In this document: piece by piece, positions 1 through 8,447 of the stretch
Position numbering within the stretch: the stretch's first letter is position 1
Layout: each line of letters begins with the position of its first letter
Source of the DNA: Helicobacteraceae bacterium
GTDB taxonomy: Bacteria; Campylobacterota; Campylobacteria; Campylobacterales; Sulfurimonadaceae
Direction: 5' to 3'
Assembly: GCA_027052175.1 (NCBI GenBank)
Contig: JALUFE010000083.1
Coordinates: 1 to 34,036, forward strand
DNA length: 34,036 bases
Translations under genes and position numbers: made by a program
The notes under the pieces: model-generated
The model's database searches: none
Told to the model about the DNA's origin: nothing
What the model saw: only the letters and a program-made list of their open reading frames with translations

Positions 1-103
1 CCCTAAATCCTCTTGTTTGTAACTTCTTCTTTTTGCAAGAGGTTCGATAACAGCCCTCCATTAAAAAAGCGTTTTTTTCAAATTTTTTTGGAGTTGTTGC
101 AAT

Positions 104-1987
104 ATGTTTCAGATGGACACCCTTTCACTTGTTTTTGTGGCCCTCATTTTGCTGGGCGCTGTGCCAAATCTCTTTTATTCTTTTGGCTATCTGCCGCATA
201 TCGAGCGAAAAACACACTATCAACTGCACTATTTTGCCTTTATCGCTTCGATGATCGGTGTAGTTGTGAGTGCCAATGCGCTTGTTTTTCTCTTTTTTTG
301 GGAGATTATGAGTCTGACCTCGTGGCAGTTGATCCTCACAGAGGTCAAGGATCGCTCCACGATCAAAGCTGCACGCTTTTACTTCTTCATGACCCATTTT
401 GGATTTATCTTTTTGCTGCTGTTTTTCCTGCTTGTCACCAACGGTGATCTGGAGATGGGCTTTTCACAGATGCACGCCGTTGCCGCCACTTTCCCTTATG
501 CCACGATGCTCTTTTTCTTTTTGATTCTCGGTTTTTTAAGCAAGGCGGGTGCCGTTCCGCTGCATGTCTGGCTCCCTTATGCCCACCCCGAAGCGCCAAG
601 CCCGGTTTCGGCTCTTATGAGCGGTGTGATGCTCAAAGTCGCCATCTACGGTCTTTTTCGTTTTCTCTTCGATGTGCTTTACCCATGGCCGCTTGAGTGG
701 GGGATCGTCATTCTCGCTCTGGGTGCGCTCTCCTCGCTTGTGGGCGTGCTCTATGCGCTGAGCGAGCATGATATCAAAGCCCTCCTTGCCAACCACTCCA
801 TCGAAAATATCGGCATCATCCTTATCGGTTTTGGTATGGGGATGATCTTCGACACTCTGGGGCTGAAGGTGCTGAGCAGTTTTGCCTTTGTGGCTGCGAT
901 TTTCCACACCTTCAACCATATGAGCTTCAAATCACTCCTCTTTATGGGAGCTGGAAGCGTGCTGCATCAGACGCATACGAAAAATATGGAAAAGTACGGC
1001 GGCCTTATCAAGTCGATGCCCGTTACCGCGCTTACTTTCCTTATAGCCGCCATCTCCATCTCCGCCTTGCCGCCGAGTAACGGCTTTTTGAGTGAGTGGA
1101 TGATCTTTCAGTCGATGCTTGCCTCCAATGCCATCTCCATTATGTCGCTCAAGCTTGCTATCCCCTTTGCCGTTTTTGCGCTTGCGATGACGGGAGGGCT
1201 GGCGATTGCCTGTTTTGTCAAAGCGTATGGGATCGCCTTTTTGGGGTTGCATCGAAGCACGAACGCCAAACATGCAAAAGAGGTGAACTGGCTTATGCAA
1301 AGCGGTATGGTGCTGATGGCTTTGGTCGTGCTCTCGCTGATGTTGGTGACTCCCTACTATATCGAGTGGTTCGACAAAGCGCTTGTCTCTCTTGGGCATA
1401 TGAGCGTCTATGCAAAACTCTTCCCGGAAGGCTTTTGGCATATGCACTCCGTCAGTGACAACGGCGGGGTTGTCTCACCCGTTATCCTGCTGCTTTCGCT
1501 TCTTGGTGTCACTCTACTTTTGCTTTTTGCCTACAAAGCGTTTGGTGTCAAAGAGCGTGTCACAAATGCGTGGGCATGCGGATACAAAACTTCAGCCAAA
1601 ACCCAGTACAGCGCAACCGGCTTTGCAGGTCCTATCCGTCGCTTCTTCGCATGGCTCTACAAACCCAACGAACATTTCGAGAAGCAGACTGTCGCCGGAC
1701 ACAAGACGAAGTTCACCACTTCACACTACGAGGTGCATGTCAAACCTCTTTTTGAGGGTGTTTTTTACGACAGTGTCGCCAAGGGTGTGAACTATCTAAG
1801 CTACTGGGTGTACCGACTGGCACACTTCGAGCAGACACGCTATGCGGCGATGATATTTAACATCATGCTTGTCGTTCTCTTTAGCTACCGCCTCTTTGCA
1901 CATGAGTTTTCGTGGGCGACTTTTGTGCTCGAAGCCTTGGTGATGCTGATTTCCGTCAAGATCCTTATCATAGGAGAGAAGCGATGA
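104..1987 (+). CDS. hyfB: HyfB-like proton-antiporter subunit of a group 4 hydrogenase-related complex
   Basis: A 627-residue polytopic membrane protein of the NuoL/MrpA/HyfB antiporter family, expected to form part of the ion-translocating arm of a membrane-bound respiratory complex. Family residues are visible: a membrane glutamate at E67 (FFWEIMSLTSW), a long conserved block around residues 145-180 (SKAGAVPLHVWLPYAHPEAP) with K178, the HSIENIG segment, and FNHMSFKSLLFMGAG with a later NGFLSEW motif. The C-terminal part carries the FAGPIRRFFAWLY segment typical of HyfB/HycC. E. coli HyfB is about 670 residues, so this one is slightly short but complete. The ATG at 104 has a GGAG about ten bases upstream. 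The stop overlaps the next start by four bases (ATGA at 1984), showing tight coupling. A preceding HyfA-like gene may lie outside the window. Confidence 0.93.
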   Translation: MFQMDTLSLVFVALILLGAVPNLFYSFGYLPHIERKTHYQLHYFAFIASMIGVVVSANALVFLFFWEIMSLTSWQLILTEVKDRSTIKAARFYFFMTHFGFIFLLLFFLLVTNGDLEMGFSQMHAVAATFPYATMLFFFLILGFLSKAGAVPLHVWLPYAHPEAPSPVSALMSGVMLKVAIYGLFRFLFDVLYPWPLEWGIVILALGALSSLVGVLYALSEHDIKALLANHSIENIGIILIGFGMGMIFDTLGLKVLSSFAFVAAIFHTFNHMSFKSLLFMGAGSVLHQTHTKNMEKYGGLIKSMPVTALTFLIAAISISALPPSNGFLSEWMIFQSMLASNAISIMSLKLAIPFAVFALAMTGGLAIACFVKAYGIAFLGLHRSTNAKHAKEVNWLMQSGMVLMALVVLSLMLVTPYYIEWFDKALVSLGHMSVYAKLFPEGFWHMHSVSDNGGVVSPVILLLSLLGVTLLLLFAYKAFGVKERVTNAWACGYKTSAKTQYSATGFAGPIRRFFAWLYKPNEHFEKQTVAGHKTKFTTSHYEVHVKPLFEGVFYDSVAKGVNYLSYWVYRLAHFEQTRYAAMIFNIMLVVLFSYRLFAHEFSWATFVLEALVMLISVKILIIGEKR

Positions 1988-2904
1988 TCCTCTATCTTGT
2001 CACTATTCTTGTTTTGTTTCTGATCGCTCCGTTGTTGCTTTCTTATATCAAATCACTCAAAATGGTACTGCTTTTCAAGCGTCCCGCTTCGATCATGCAG
2101 GGGTATCGCAACTTTGCCAAGTTGCTGCAAAAAGAGACGATCATCTCGAGTGAAGCCAGCTCCATTACCCGCTATGCACCCTTTTTGGTGCTTGCTCCGC
2201 TTGTTGTTGTGATGTTCTATCTTCCTCCTGTTTGCAAGGGAAGTTATTATGTCAGTTTTGTCGATGCCTTTACGATCACGGGGCTTATTTCGCTCTCAAC
2301 TTTTTTTCTGATGCTTTTGGGGTTGGATGGTGCAAGTGCGTTTGGTGGGATGGGAAGCTCACGTGAGGCGTTTATCTCCGCGCTTGTCGAGCCTGCGATG
2401 GTGCTTACCGTCTTTAGTGTTTCGCTAATGGCTGGCAATCTTGGTGTAGGGCAGGCGGGCGTGAACTTGGCTGAGCACTTTCCAAAAGAGCATATGGCGA
2501 GCTTTTTGTTTGCGGCTATCAGCTTCTTCATACTTCTTATCGCCGAAAACGGCAGACTGCCGGTGGACAACCCGGAAACCCACCTGGAGCTGACAATGGT
2601 GCATGAAGCGATGATCCTCGATGTAACGGGTGTATTTTTGGCCATCATTGAGACGGCGGCTTCAGTGAAGTTCGTTATCTTCGCTTCACTTTTTGCGTCA
2701 CTCTTTTTGCCTTTTGGTCTGGAGTATGCCGCGCCTGTTGCGTTTGTCATTTTTCTCTTCAAACTCTTTGTCGTATCGACTGCGGTTGCGCTCATCGAGG
2801 TGAGTGGAGCGAAGCTGCGACTGTTCAAAGTCCCCAATCTTCTTGGGATCGCGATCGTCTTTGCCTTTTTGTCATTGATAACATTTTATGTGCTTGGAGC
2901 GTAG
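1984..2904 (+). CDS. hyfC: HyfC-like (NuoH family) membrane subunit
   Basis: A 306-residue membrane protein of the NuoH/HyfC family, the subunit that anchors the soluble redox module to the membrane arm and lines the quinone/ion-coupling channel in complex I relatives. The family signatures GGMGSSREAFISALVEPA (about residues 121-138) and AENGRLPVDNPETHLELTM (about 187-205) are clear; the latter is the conserved acidic loop facing the catalytic subunits. An upstream in-frame ATG at 1912 would give 330 residues, but it lies inside hyfB. The ATG at 1984 has an AGGAG Shine-Dalgarno, overlaps the hyfB stop by four bases, and gives a length close to E. coli HyfC (about 315). The gene is followed after three bases by the HyfE-like gene. 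Confidence 0.93.
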   Translation: MILYLVTILVLFLIAPLLLSYIKSLKMVLLFKRPASIMQGYRNFAKLLQKETIISSEASSITRYAPFLVLAPLVVVMFYLPPVCKGSYYVSFVDAFTITGLISLSTFFLMLLGLDGASAFGGMGSSREAFISALVEPAMVLTVFSVSLMAGNLGVGQAGVNLAEHFPKEHMASFLFAAISFFILLIAENGRLPVDNPETHLELTMVHEAMILDVTGVFLAIIETAASVKFVIFASLFASLFLPFGLEYAAPVAFVIFLFKLFVVSTAVALIEVSGAKLRLFKVPNLLGIAIVFAFLSLITFYVLGA

Positions 2905-2907
2905 ATT

Positions 2908-3501
2908 ATGGTAGATTTTTATGTCGGACTCTTTTTGGCTTCACTGATCGTCGCACTCTTTACCACGCGGTTGTATCGGTTGCTGCTGTGGTACTCCATG
3001 AACTCCTTGATGCTTGGCATCTTGGCGATCACGCTCTCCCTTGAGCTTGATGATGCGGCGATGATGATCACGGGTATTGTGACAATTTTACTCAAGGCTA
3101 TGGCGATCCCCTATGTCTTGAAATCTCTTACGCAAAAATTCGGCTTCGTGCGTCAAATCCCACCAAAGATCAAAGTCCACTATGCCATCATCCTTGTACC
3201 TGCCATTTTGGTCTTTACGTTTTATCTCGCCGAGCCCATCACGCATATGATTCACTCCAACGCCAACTATGTAGCGGTGAGTATCTCCGCACTTTTCCTC
3301 TCATTGCTTTTGATGATCGAACACAGAAACGTCGCTCCCAAGATCATCGGCTTTTTAAGCATGGAAAATGCGCTTTTTTTGCTTGGGATCACGGCAACGG
3401 ATGGTATGCCGATGCTTGTCGAGCTTGGGATATTTTTCGATCTGCTGATGGCGATCGTGGTTATCAACCTGCTTTTTAGAAAAGAGGAGGCGGCTGTATG
3501 A
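2908..3501 (+). CDS. hyfE: HyfE-like small membrane subunit
   Basis: A 197-residue hydrophobic protein with roughly six to seven membrane segments, matching HyfE of hydrogenase-4-type complexes (about 216 residues in E. coli). HyfE is a fused NuoK-like membrane subunit: the N-terminal part contains the short acidic segment LELDDAAMMITGIVTILLKA, and the C-terminal half the conserved run ending in GIFFDLLMAIVVINLLF. It has no known redox centre; its presumed role is in the proton path between the antiporter-like subunits and HyfC. Its stop overlaps the next start by four bases (ATGA at 3498). Its position between HyfC- and HyfF-like genes supports the call. No HyfD-like gene is present. Confidence 0.85.
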   Translation: MVDFYVGLFLASLIVALFTTRLYRLLLWYSMNSLMLGILAITLSLELDDAAMMITGIVTILLKAMAIPYVLKSLTQKFGFVRQIPPKIKVHYAIILVPAILVFTFYLAEPITHMIHSNANYVAVSISALFLSLLLMIEHRNVAPKIIGFLSMENALFLLGITATDGMPMLVELGIFFDLLMAIVVINLLFRKEEAAV

Positions 3502-4913
3502 ATGTCTTCTTGCTCTTGCTTCCCTCATTTATCATGTTCGTTGTAAGTTTTTTAAAAAACGAAAAAGCGAAGTATCTGCTGGCTTTTACCTCCTTTATCA
3601 TTTTAGCACCCATCGTGGAGCTTTTTATGTTGCCAAAACCTTATCATGTCATAGGTAGTTATCTTGTAGCCGACAAACTCGATACTTATGTGTTGCTGGT
3701 TTCTTCTATCGTCGGTATCGGGGTGACTTTGGCACTTTTGACGCTGGATAAACATGTCAAAGTCTCCCCTCAAGCCTACCGCCGTTTCTATCGCTTCTTC
3801 GCCGTTTTTTGGGTCGGACTTATCTTTTCCATCCTCTCAAATCATATGGGAATCTACTGGATCGGATTGGAGCTGGCGACCTTGTCTACGGTCTATATGA
3901 TCAAGACAAACGCCACACCCGCTGCCCACAAAGAGGCGTGGAACTATATGATTGTCGGAGCTATCGCCATTTCGCTGGTGCTTTTTGGCATTATTCTTAT
4001 CTATGCCAGTGCCAAGCCGATCCTCGGTGAGGATGCGATGCGCTTCGATCTGCTTTTAGCTCACGCGCATGAGATCCCTTCTCCGTTTCTCTTTGAGATC
4101 GGTTTTGCCATTACGACGGTGGGGATGTTTGTGAAGATGGGCTTTTTTCCGATGAACTTGTGGCTTGCCAATATCGAGCGCGCCTCGTTCTACCCTGTGG
4201 CGGCACTCTTTAGCGGTATCTTGGAATCAGCCATCATCGTCGGTTTTTTCCGCTTCTCGAAAGTGGCGATGGAGGTTAATCACGACCATCTCTTCATTTT
4301 TGTCTTTGTCTATACGATCCTTACGATCTTCATCGTCTCGTTTTTGATCTTTCGAGCCAAAGATTTTATGCGGCTCTTTTCGCTTTCAGGTATAGAGCAT
4401 ATGGCGCTTATTGTACTTTTTTGGGTGAGCGGAGCGCCTTTCGCGGCTTTGCTGCACTTTGGTGCACACGCCTTTTTGAAACCGGCACTCTTCCTTTCAA
4501 CGGGTGTGCTCGAATCAAGCGGCAAGTACAAAATAGCGGGTGCACTACGAGGATACAAGGGCAAAAAAGGGGCACTCTTTTGGTTCTTGGTTTCGCTCTT
4601 TTTGCTTGCCATCATCTCCTTGCCGCCAAGCCCGATGTTTTTCAGCGAACTTTACGGATTTGGCGGGATGATAGCGATGGCGAAGCAGAGTGATCATCTG
4701 CTTGCGATGCTTGCGGCGATACTCCTGCTGCTTGGACTGCTTGGAGTGATTTTTTATCGCTTCGTGGCCATTTACCAGTCGATGAAGTACGAGGGGGTAG
4801 AAGAGAGCAAGGAGGTCTATGGAAGCGAGCTTCTGGGACTTGTTATCTCGGCTCTATCACTCATGGCACTTTTGCTGCCTTCATCTTTTGCCTACTTACA
4901 CTCTATAGGATAA
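3498..4913 (+). CDS. hyfF: HyfF-like proton-antiporter subunit
   Basis: A 471-residue polytopic membrane protein of the NuoN/M/HyfF antiporter family, shorter than E. coli HyfF (about 526). A membrane glutamate in the expected helix is visible at E125 (WIGLELATLSTVYM), and K213 lies in the TVGMFVKMGFFPMNLWL block. The segment HFGAHAFLKPALFLSTGVL is the second antiporter signature. At the place where many homologues have SGVLL the sequence reads SGILESA, putting an acidic residue (E243) in the helix after the key lysine. This is the second antiporter-like subunit of the complex, so the enzyme could translocate ions through at least two half-channels. The stop is followed after four bases by the large-subunit start. 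Confidence 0.9.
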   Translation: MNVFLLLLPSFIMFVVSFLKNEKAKYLLAFTSFIILAPIVELFMLPKPYHVIGSYLVADKLDTYVLLVSSIVGIGVTLALLTLDKHVKVSPQAYRRFYRFFAVFWVGLIFSILSNHMGIYWIGLELATLSTVYMIKTNATPAAHKEAWNYMIVGAIAISLVLFGIILIYASAKPILGEDAMRFDLLLAHAHEIPSPFLFEIGFAITTVGMFVKMGFFPMNLWLANIERASFYPVAALFSGILESAIIVGFFRFSKVAMEVNHDHLFIFVFVYTILTIFIVSFLIFRAKDFMRLFSLSGIEHMALIVLFWVSGAPFAALLHFGAHAFLKPALFLSTGVLESSGKYKIAGALRGYKGKKGALFWFLVSLFLLAIISLPPSPMFFSELYGFGGMIAMAKQSDHLLAMLAAILLLLGLLGVIFYRFVAIYQSMKYEGVEESKEVYGSELLGLVISALSLMALLLPSSFAYLHSIG

Positions 4914-4917
4914 ACCG

Positions 4918-6285
4918 ATGAGACTCATAGCACGTTATGCAAAAGAGAAAGAGAACTGTTTCGAAGTTGTAACACTCTATGACGGAAAGTGTGAAAGAGA
5001 GCAGCTTTCAAAAGAGCGTCCTGTCATACCATCCATCGCCAAAGAGCATCCATCTGCGATCTGGTTTGAGAGAAAGATGCATGATGATTTTGGCATTAAG
5101 ATCGAGGGGGCGTTTGACAACCGTCCTTTGGTCGTGCAGGAGCGGGGCAAGAGAGATCTCTACCCGCTTCGTAAATCTTTTACTCAAAAAGAGGTGGAGT
5201 ATGTGCCTTACACACCTTACAAATATGAAGCGATCGAAGGGGATGGTGTCTTTCAAGTCGCTGTCGGTCCTGTGCATGCGGGCATCATCGAGCCGGGGCA
5301 TTTTCAGTTTTCCCAAGCGGGTGAAGAGATGCTGCACTTGGAGGTGCGACACTTCTACAAGTATCGCGGGATCGAAAAAATGCTTGAGGGCAAGACGCTT
5401 GAGGAAGCGAAATCCATCATAGAACGCATCAGTGGCAACGAGAGCATCGCCTATCAGATTTGCTGGAGAGATATCTTGATGCAAGCCACGCAGACAGAGC
5501 TTCCAATGCCACTCAAAAAACGCCATGCTCTGCTTTTGGAGTTGGAGCGTATCATCCATCATCTCACCGATATTGGTTTTATCCCTAACGATGCCGGATT
5601 CGGCGCGGCGTTAGCATATGCTTCCAAACTTGCCGAAGATGCCAGACGCAAAATGCAAGAACTAACGGGGCATCGCTTTGGCTTCGGCGCTATTGGTTTA
5701 CAAAATGGTTTCATCGACATAGCGTCTATGCAAGAGTGGCTTAGAAAGCTTGAAGAAAGTGTACATTTTTTTGAAGCGTGGATTACGGATATCCCCTCTT
5801 TATGGGACAGACTCGACACCACAGGAAGGATAGAGTTCAAAAAAGCCCTCAAATACGATACGGTCGGTGTTGTCGCACGCGCCTCCGGTGCAAGCGTGGA
5901 TCGAAGGTTGGAGAAGTTTTACCTTGATCACGGATTTGTCATGGCGAGTGAACTCAGCGGTGATGTCGCCGCACGCTTTAAAGTGCGCATAGCGGAGGTG
6001 AAAAACTCCATAACAATGATGCGTAATTTTCTCGAAGAGGATACAAGTAGCACTAAAATAACATGTGTGCAAGATGGTGAGTACACCGCTTTTGTTGAGA
6101 GCTCTTTGGGTGAGCTCTTTATGAGCGTGGATATCAAAGATGGCGTGATAGAGCGATTCTATGTTCGCGATCCAAGTTTTGTGAACTGGCAAGCCCTCCA
6201 TCTGATGATGCGCAGTGACATCATCGCCGACTTTCCACTTATCAACAAAAGTTGTGATCTTAGTTATGCGGGGAATGATTTATGA
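4918..6285 (+). CDS. hyfG: HyfG/NuoCD-like large subunit lacking the NiFe-binding cysteines (Ehr-type)
   Basis: A 455-residue protein with a short NuoC-like N-terminal region (about residues 1-95) fused to a NuoD/hydrogenase large-subunit domain. The domain is recognised from VGPVHAGIIEPGHFQFS (117-132), the histidine-containing loop near the coupling site, and from HFYKYRGIEKMLEG. True NiFe hydrogenases carry two CxxC motifs. Here the first site reads ERISGNES (169-176) and the second reads CDLSYAG (446-452), and the only cysteines in the protein are at about 14, 25, 182, 383 and 446, none in a CxxC pair. A NiFe centre therefore cannot be bound in the usual way. This matches energy-converting hydrogenase-related (Ehr) complexes, whose reaction is unknown. 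The gene is intact and overlaps the small-subunit gene by four bases, so decay is unlikely. Confidence 0.88.
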   Translation: MRLIARYAKEKENCFEVVTLYDGKCEREQLSKERPVIPSIAKEHPSAIWFERKMHDDFGIKIEGAFDNRPLVVQERGKRDLYPLRKSFTQKEVEYVPYTPYKYEAIEGDGVFQVAVGPVHAGIIEPGHFQFSQAGEEMLHLEVRHFYKYRGIEKMLEGKTLEEAKSIIERISGNESIAYQICWRDILMQATQTELPMPLKKRHALLLELERIIHHLTDIGFIPNDAGFGAALAYASKLAEDARRKMQELTGHRFGFGAIGLQNGFIDIASMQEWLRKLEESVHFFEAWITDIPSLWDRLDTTGRIEFKKALKYDTVGVVARASGASVDRRLEKFYLDHGFVMASELSGDVAARFKVRIAEVKNSITMMRNFLEEDTSSTKITCVQDGEYTAFVESSLGELFMSVDIKDGVIERFYVRDPSFVNWQALHLMMRSDIIADFPLINKSCDLSYAGNDL

Positions 6286-6791
6286 TACAGTTTTGGCAAA
6301 AACGGATAAAGATAGGGACTTTAACTGAGAGTATAGAGATAGATAAAGAGCTTGAGACGATAAAAAAAGAGCTCAAAAATGAAGTAGCAAAAAAATTTGC
6401 CGGAAGTCTTGCTATTCGCATGGTTGACAGCGGCAGTTGCAACGCCTGTGAAGCTGAGTGTAATGCGCTCTCCAACCCTTACTACGATCTTGAGCGACTT
6501 GGCATTTACTTTGTCGCAAGTCCGCGTCATGCTGATGTGATGCTTCTTAGCGGCATAATGACATTTAACATGACCCCCCACGCCATAGAAACATATAAAC
6601 AGATCCCGGAACCAAAATGGGTTATAACCATAGGTGATTGTCCGGCGATGGCAGCTCCCTTTGAGCAGACTTATGCCATCAAAGCCCCTGCCGGTAAGCA
6701 TTTCGAGATAGCTCACCATATTCCCGGCTGCCCGCCAAGTCCAAAAGAGATTATAAAAGGTTTGTTGGAATTTTTAAGAAAGATTGCATAA
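6282..6791 (+). CDS. hyfI: HyfI/NuoB-like iron-sulfur small subunit
   Basis: A 169-residue protein of the NuoB/hydrogenase small-subunit family, which holds one [4Fe-4S] cluster next to the large subunit. Four candidate ligands are present: C53 and C56 in SGSCNACEAEC, C120 in IGDCP and C150 in PGCPPSP. A fifth cysteine (C60) follows the first pair. The SCNxCE arrangement is hydrogenase-like rather than the tandem-cysteine form of complex I. The electron-transfer cluster thus appears kept although the adjacent large subunit has lost its NiFe ligands. The N-terminal 40 residues form a charged helix. It starts four bases inside the preceding gene and ends the operon; no HyfH-like ferredoxin gene lies between the two soluble subunits. 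Confidence 0.9.
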   Translation: MIQFWQKRIKIGTLTESIEIDKELETIKKELKNEVAKKFAGSLAIRMVDSGSCNACEAECNALSNPYYDLERLGIYFVASPRHADVMLLSGIMTFNMTPHAIETYKQIPEPKWVITIGDCPAMAAPFEQTYAIKAPAGKHFEIAHHIPGCPPSPKEIIKGLLEFLRKIA

Positions 6792-6903
6792 ATTGCGAGT
6801 TGGAGAGTAAGAAGTCTATTGTTTGGATACGCCCTCACTAAAATATGCGTCGTCAGCGTGTATGCATGAAAGAAGAAACGCATACAGTTTCACAAAAATG
6901 AAA

Positions 6904-6925
6904 AGGTATACGGCGAAAAATACCT
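6904..6925 (-). terminator. Candidate terminator downstream of the porin gene
   Basis: Read on the minus strand, AGGTAT and ATACCT form a six-pair stem with a ten-base loop, followed by a T-rich run (TTTCATTTTT). It lies about 70 bases beyond the porin stop, so it could end porin transcription. The stem is short and AT-rich, so the call is tentative. Confidence 0.35.
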
Positions 6926-6957
6926 CAAAAAATAACTATCAATTCACATTTTTGACT

Positions 6958-6980
6958 CTTAAGCGCTTGATGCGCTTAAG
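6958..6980. other. Perfect 9-bp hairpin just after the porin gene
   Basis: CTTAAGCGC and GCGCTTAAG form a perfect nine-pair stem with a five-base TTGAT loop, fifteen bases past the porin stop codon. Neither strand has a clear T-run on the 3' side, so it is not a textbook intrinsic terminator. It could stabilise the 3' end of the porin mRNA or act with the weaker hairpin further on. Confidence 0.45.
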
Positions 6981-6995
6981 AAAATGGAAGAACTC

Positions 6996-8303
6996 TTAGA
7001 AGTTAAGAGTAAGGTATGCTTGGAGAGTGCTGTAAGAATCCATCACTTTACCAAGATCAGTATAGATATATGCTACTGTTGCATCAAGTGGTCCGAATGA
7101 CTTGCTTGCTGTAAGAGTGATCTCGTTCAAATCTCTTGGACCAGTGTCTTGATCTTGATTAGCATATGTCCAGTAGAACCCTAGATCGGCGATGCCGCTT
7201 GCTTTTTCAGGACTTTCAATAGTTACATTGTATGCAGTTGTATCAGCTTGTGCAACATAACCATAGTTCCACCATGCTTCTGTGTAGAGTTTAGATGCTC
7301 CTGTACCTGTTGCAGAGTTGGCACCATGGAGAACACCTTTGTCACTTGTCTGTGAGAATGCGGCTTTGATTGTAGCAAGATCTTTCATTTCGTATCCTAC
7401 CATTAGAGCGTATGTGCCGCTTGAATCACCGTCACCGACTTTTCCAGATGTATACTGAAGACCTGCAAGAATGTTGTCTACTTTTACATCCCCTTGAAGC
7501 CAGTATGCTGTAGCAAGTGATTGAAGTTGGAAGTACCAAGCCTGTGCTGTCAGTGGTTTGTAAGAGTTGTTGATGACACCTACTGCGTACGCACCGTTTG
7601 TACCGAATGTCGAAAAGTCTCCGTTTCCGTTAACTACCGCTCCGTTAGCAAGGCCAAGTTTTTCTACGTTGCTTCGCTTGTCTTGACCAAAAGTTTCGTT
7701 ACCGTTTCCTGCTCCTACATAAGCCGCTACAAGAGTAGTGTCCGGAAGATCTTGGTTGACAACGACAGCCGCTTCAAATGTATTTTTTTCAATTGACCAC
7801 TTTTCAGTAAATACAAGTGGAGTGTCGAGTTCCATTCTACCAAGTTTTACTGTAGTTTTACCCGCTGTTGCTGCTACCCATGCTTCGTTTAACCAGCTAG
7901 CAGGCTTAACTTTTGCACCTGTACCGGCAGGGAAAGGTCCTGCTCCATTTGCAAAATTCGCACCTTTACTTGCTTCAGCAGTATGTGCACTACCCCATAC
8001 ATTTGAAACAAGATTGTTTTCAAGACCGAGAGTAGTGAGTACAGTATAACCTGCACCAGCACTAACAGTAACAAGATCATTTTTTGCAAGATCAGCAGTG
8101 ATGTTGAAATTCAATCCTGCATCTGCCGCTGAAGAGTCTTTTGAGAAAAGACCATCATTGCCGCTTATACCTGCATATCCGACTTTAGCATTTGATGTTG
8201 CATAAAAAACGTCTGCATCACCGCTTACTTTTACATTGTCGATAGCGAATGCGCTTGAACCTATCAGCACTGCAGCAACGAGACTCATCTTTGTCAATTT
8301 CAT
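6996..8303 (-). CDS. Outer-membrane porin, Campylobacterota major porin type
   Basis: A 435-residue exported beta-barrel protein. The first 20 residues (MKLTKMSLVAAVLIGSSAFA) are a typical Sec signal peptide with AFA before the cleavage site. The mature part is rich in Gly, Thr, Asn and alternating hydrophobic residues, and the chain ends in LTLNF, with the terminal phenylalanine expected for recognition by the outer-membrane assembly machinery. Start and length resemble Campylobacter/Sulfurimonas major outer membrane proteins. It would form a general diffusion pore; substrate selectivity cannot be read. An AGGAGA Shine-Dalgarno precedes the ATG, and an extended -10 promoter lies about 75 bases upstream. 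The transcript appears monocistronic. Confidence 0.88.
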   Translation of the reverse strand: MKLTKMSLVAAVLIGSSAFAIDNVKVSGDADVFYATSNAKVGYAGISGNDGLFSKDSSAADAGLNFNITADLAKNDLVTVSAGAGYTVLTTLGLENNLVSNVWGSAHTAEASKGANFANGAGPFPAGTGAKVKPASWLNEAWVAATAGKTTVKLGRMELDTPLVFTEKWSIEKNTFEAAVVVNQDLPDTTLVAAYVGAGNGNETFGQDKRSNVEKLGLANGAVVNGNGDFSTFGTNGAYAVGVINNSYKPLTAQAWYFQLQSLATAYWLQGDVKVDNILAGLQYTSGKVGDGDSSGTYALMVGYEMKDLATIKAAFSQTSDKGVLHGANSATGTGASKLYTEAWWNYGYVAQADTTAYNVTIESPEKASGIADLGFYWTYANQDQDTGPRDLNEITLTASKSFGPLDATVAYIYTDLGKVMDSYSTLQAYLTLNF

Positions 8304-8377
8304 ATATTCTCCTTTGATGTGTGTGTATAAGCTTATGGCTTGACGAGATGTAGACCGTAAACTTATATATCAGGAGA

Positions 8378-8383
8378 ATTGTA
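8378..8383 (-). promoter_or_regulatory. Extended -10 promoter of the porin gene
   Basis: On the minus strand the sequence ATGCTACAAT gives a TACAAT -10 box with an upstream TG, the form common in Campylobacterota where -35 boxes are weak. It lies 75 bases upstream of the porin start. Confidence 0.55.
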
Positions 8384-8447
8384 GCATAAAATCGATCAAG
8401 TTTTCTTAAAATATTTGATTTACCTATGATATGGTATGCTTTTGATT

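Noticed and set aside
1-103. Tail of an upstream gene or a promoter for the hyf-like operon
   Set aside because: One frame is open to a stop at 47-49 but too short to identify, and the CCTCTTG/CAAGAGG pair (9-42) has a 20-base loop; neither supports a call.
1912-1983. Upstream ATG for the HyfC-like gene
   Set aside because: It lies inside hyfB; the ATG at 1984 has a good Shine-Dalgarno, the typical four-base overlap and a family-typical length.
4918-6791. Calling the 104-6791 operon a working NiFe hydrogenase
   Set aside because: The large subunit has no CxxC pair, so the NiFe centre has no ligands; superfamily membership alone does not show hydrogen chemistry.
6792-6995. A tRNA or small RNA gene between the hyf-like operon and the porin
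   Set aside because: Only short stems are present (for example TGTATGC/GCATACA at 6859-6886); no cloverleaf or conserved RNA signature is visible.
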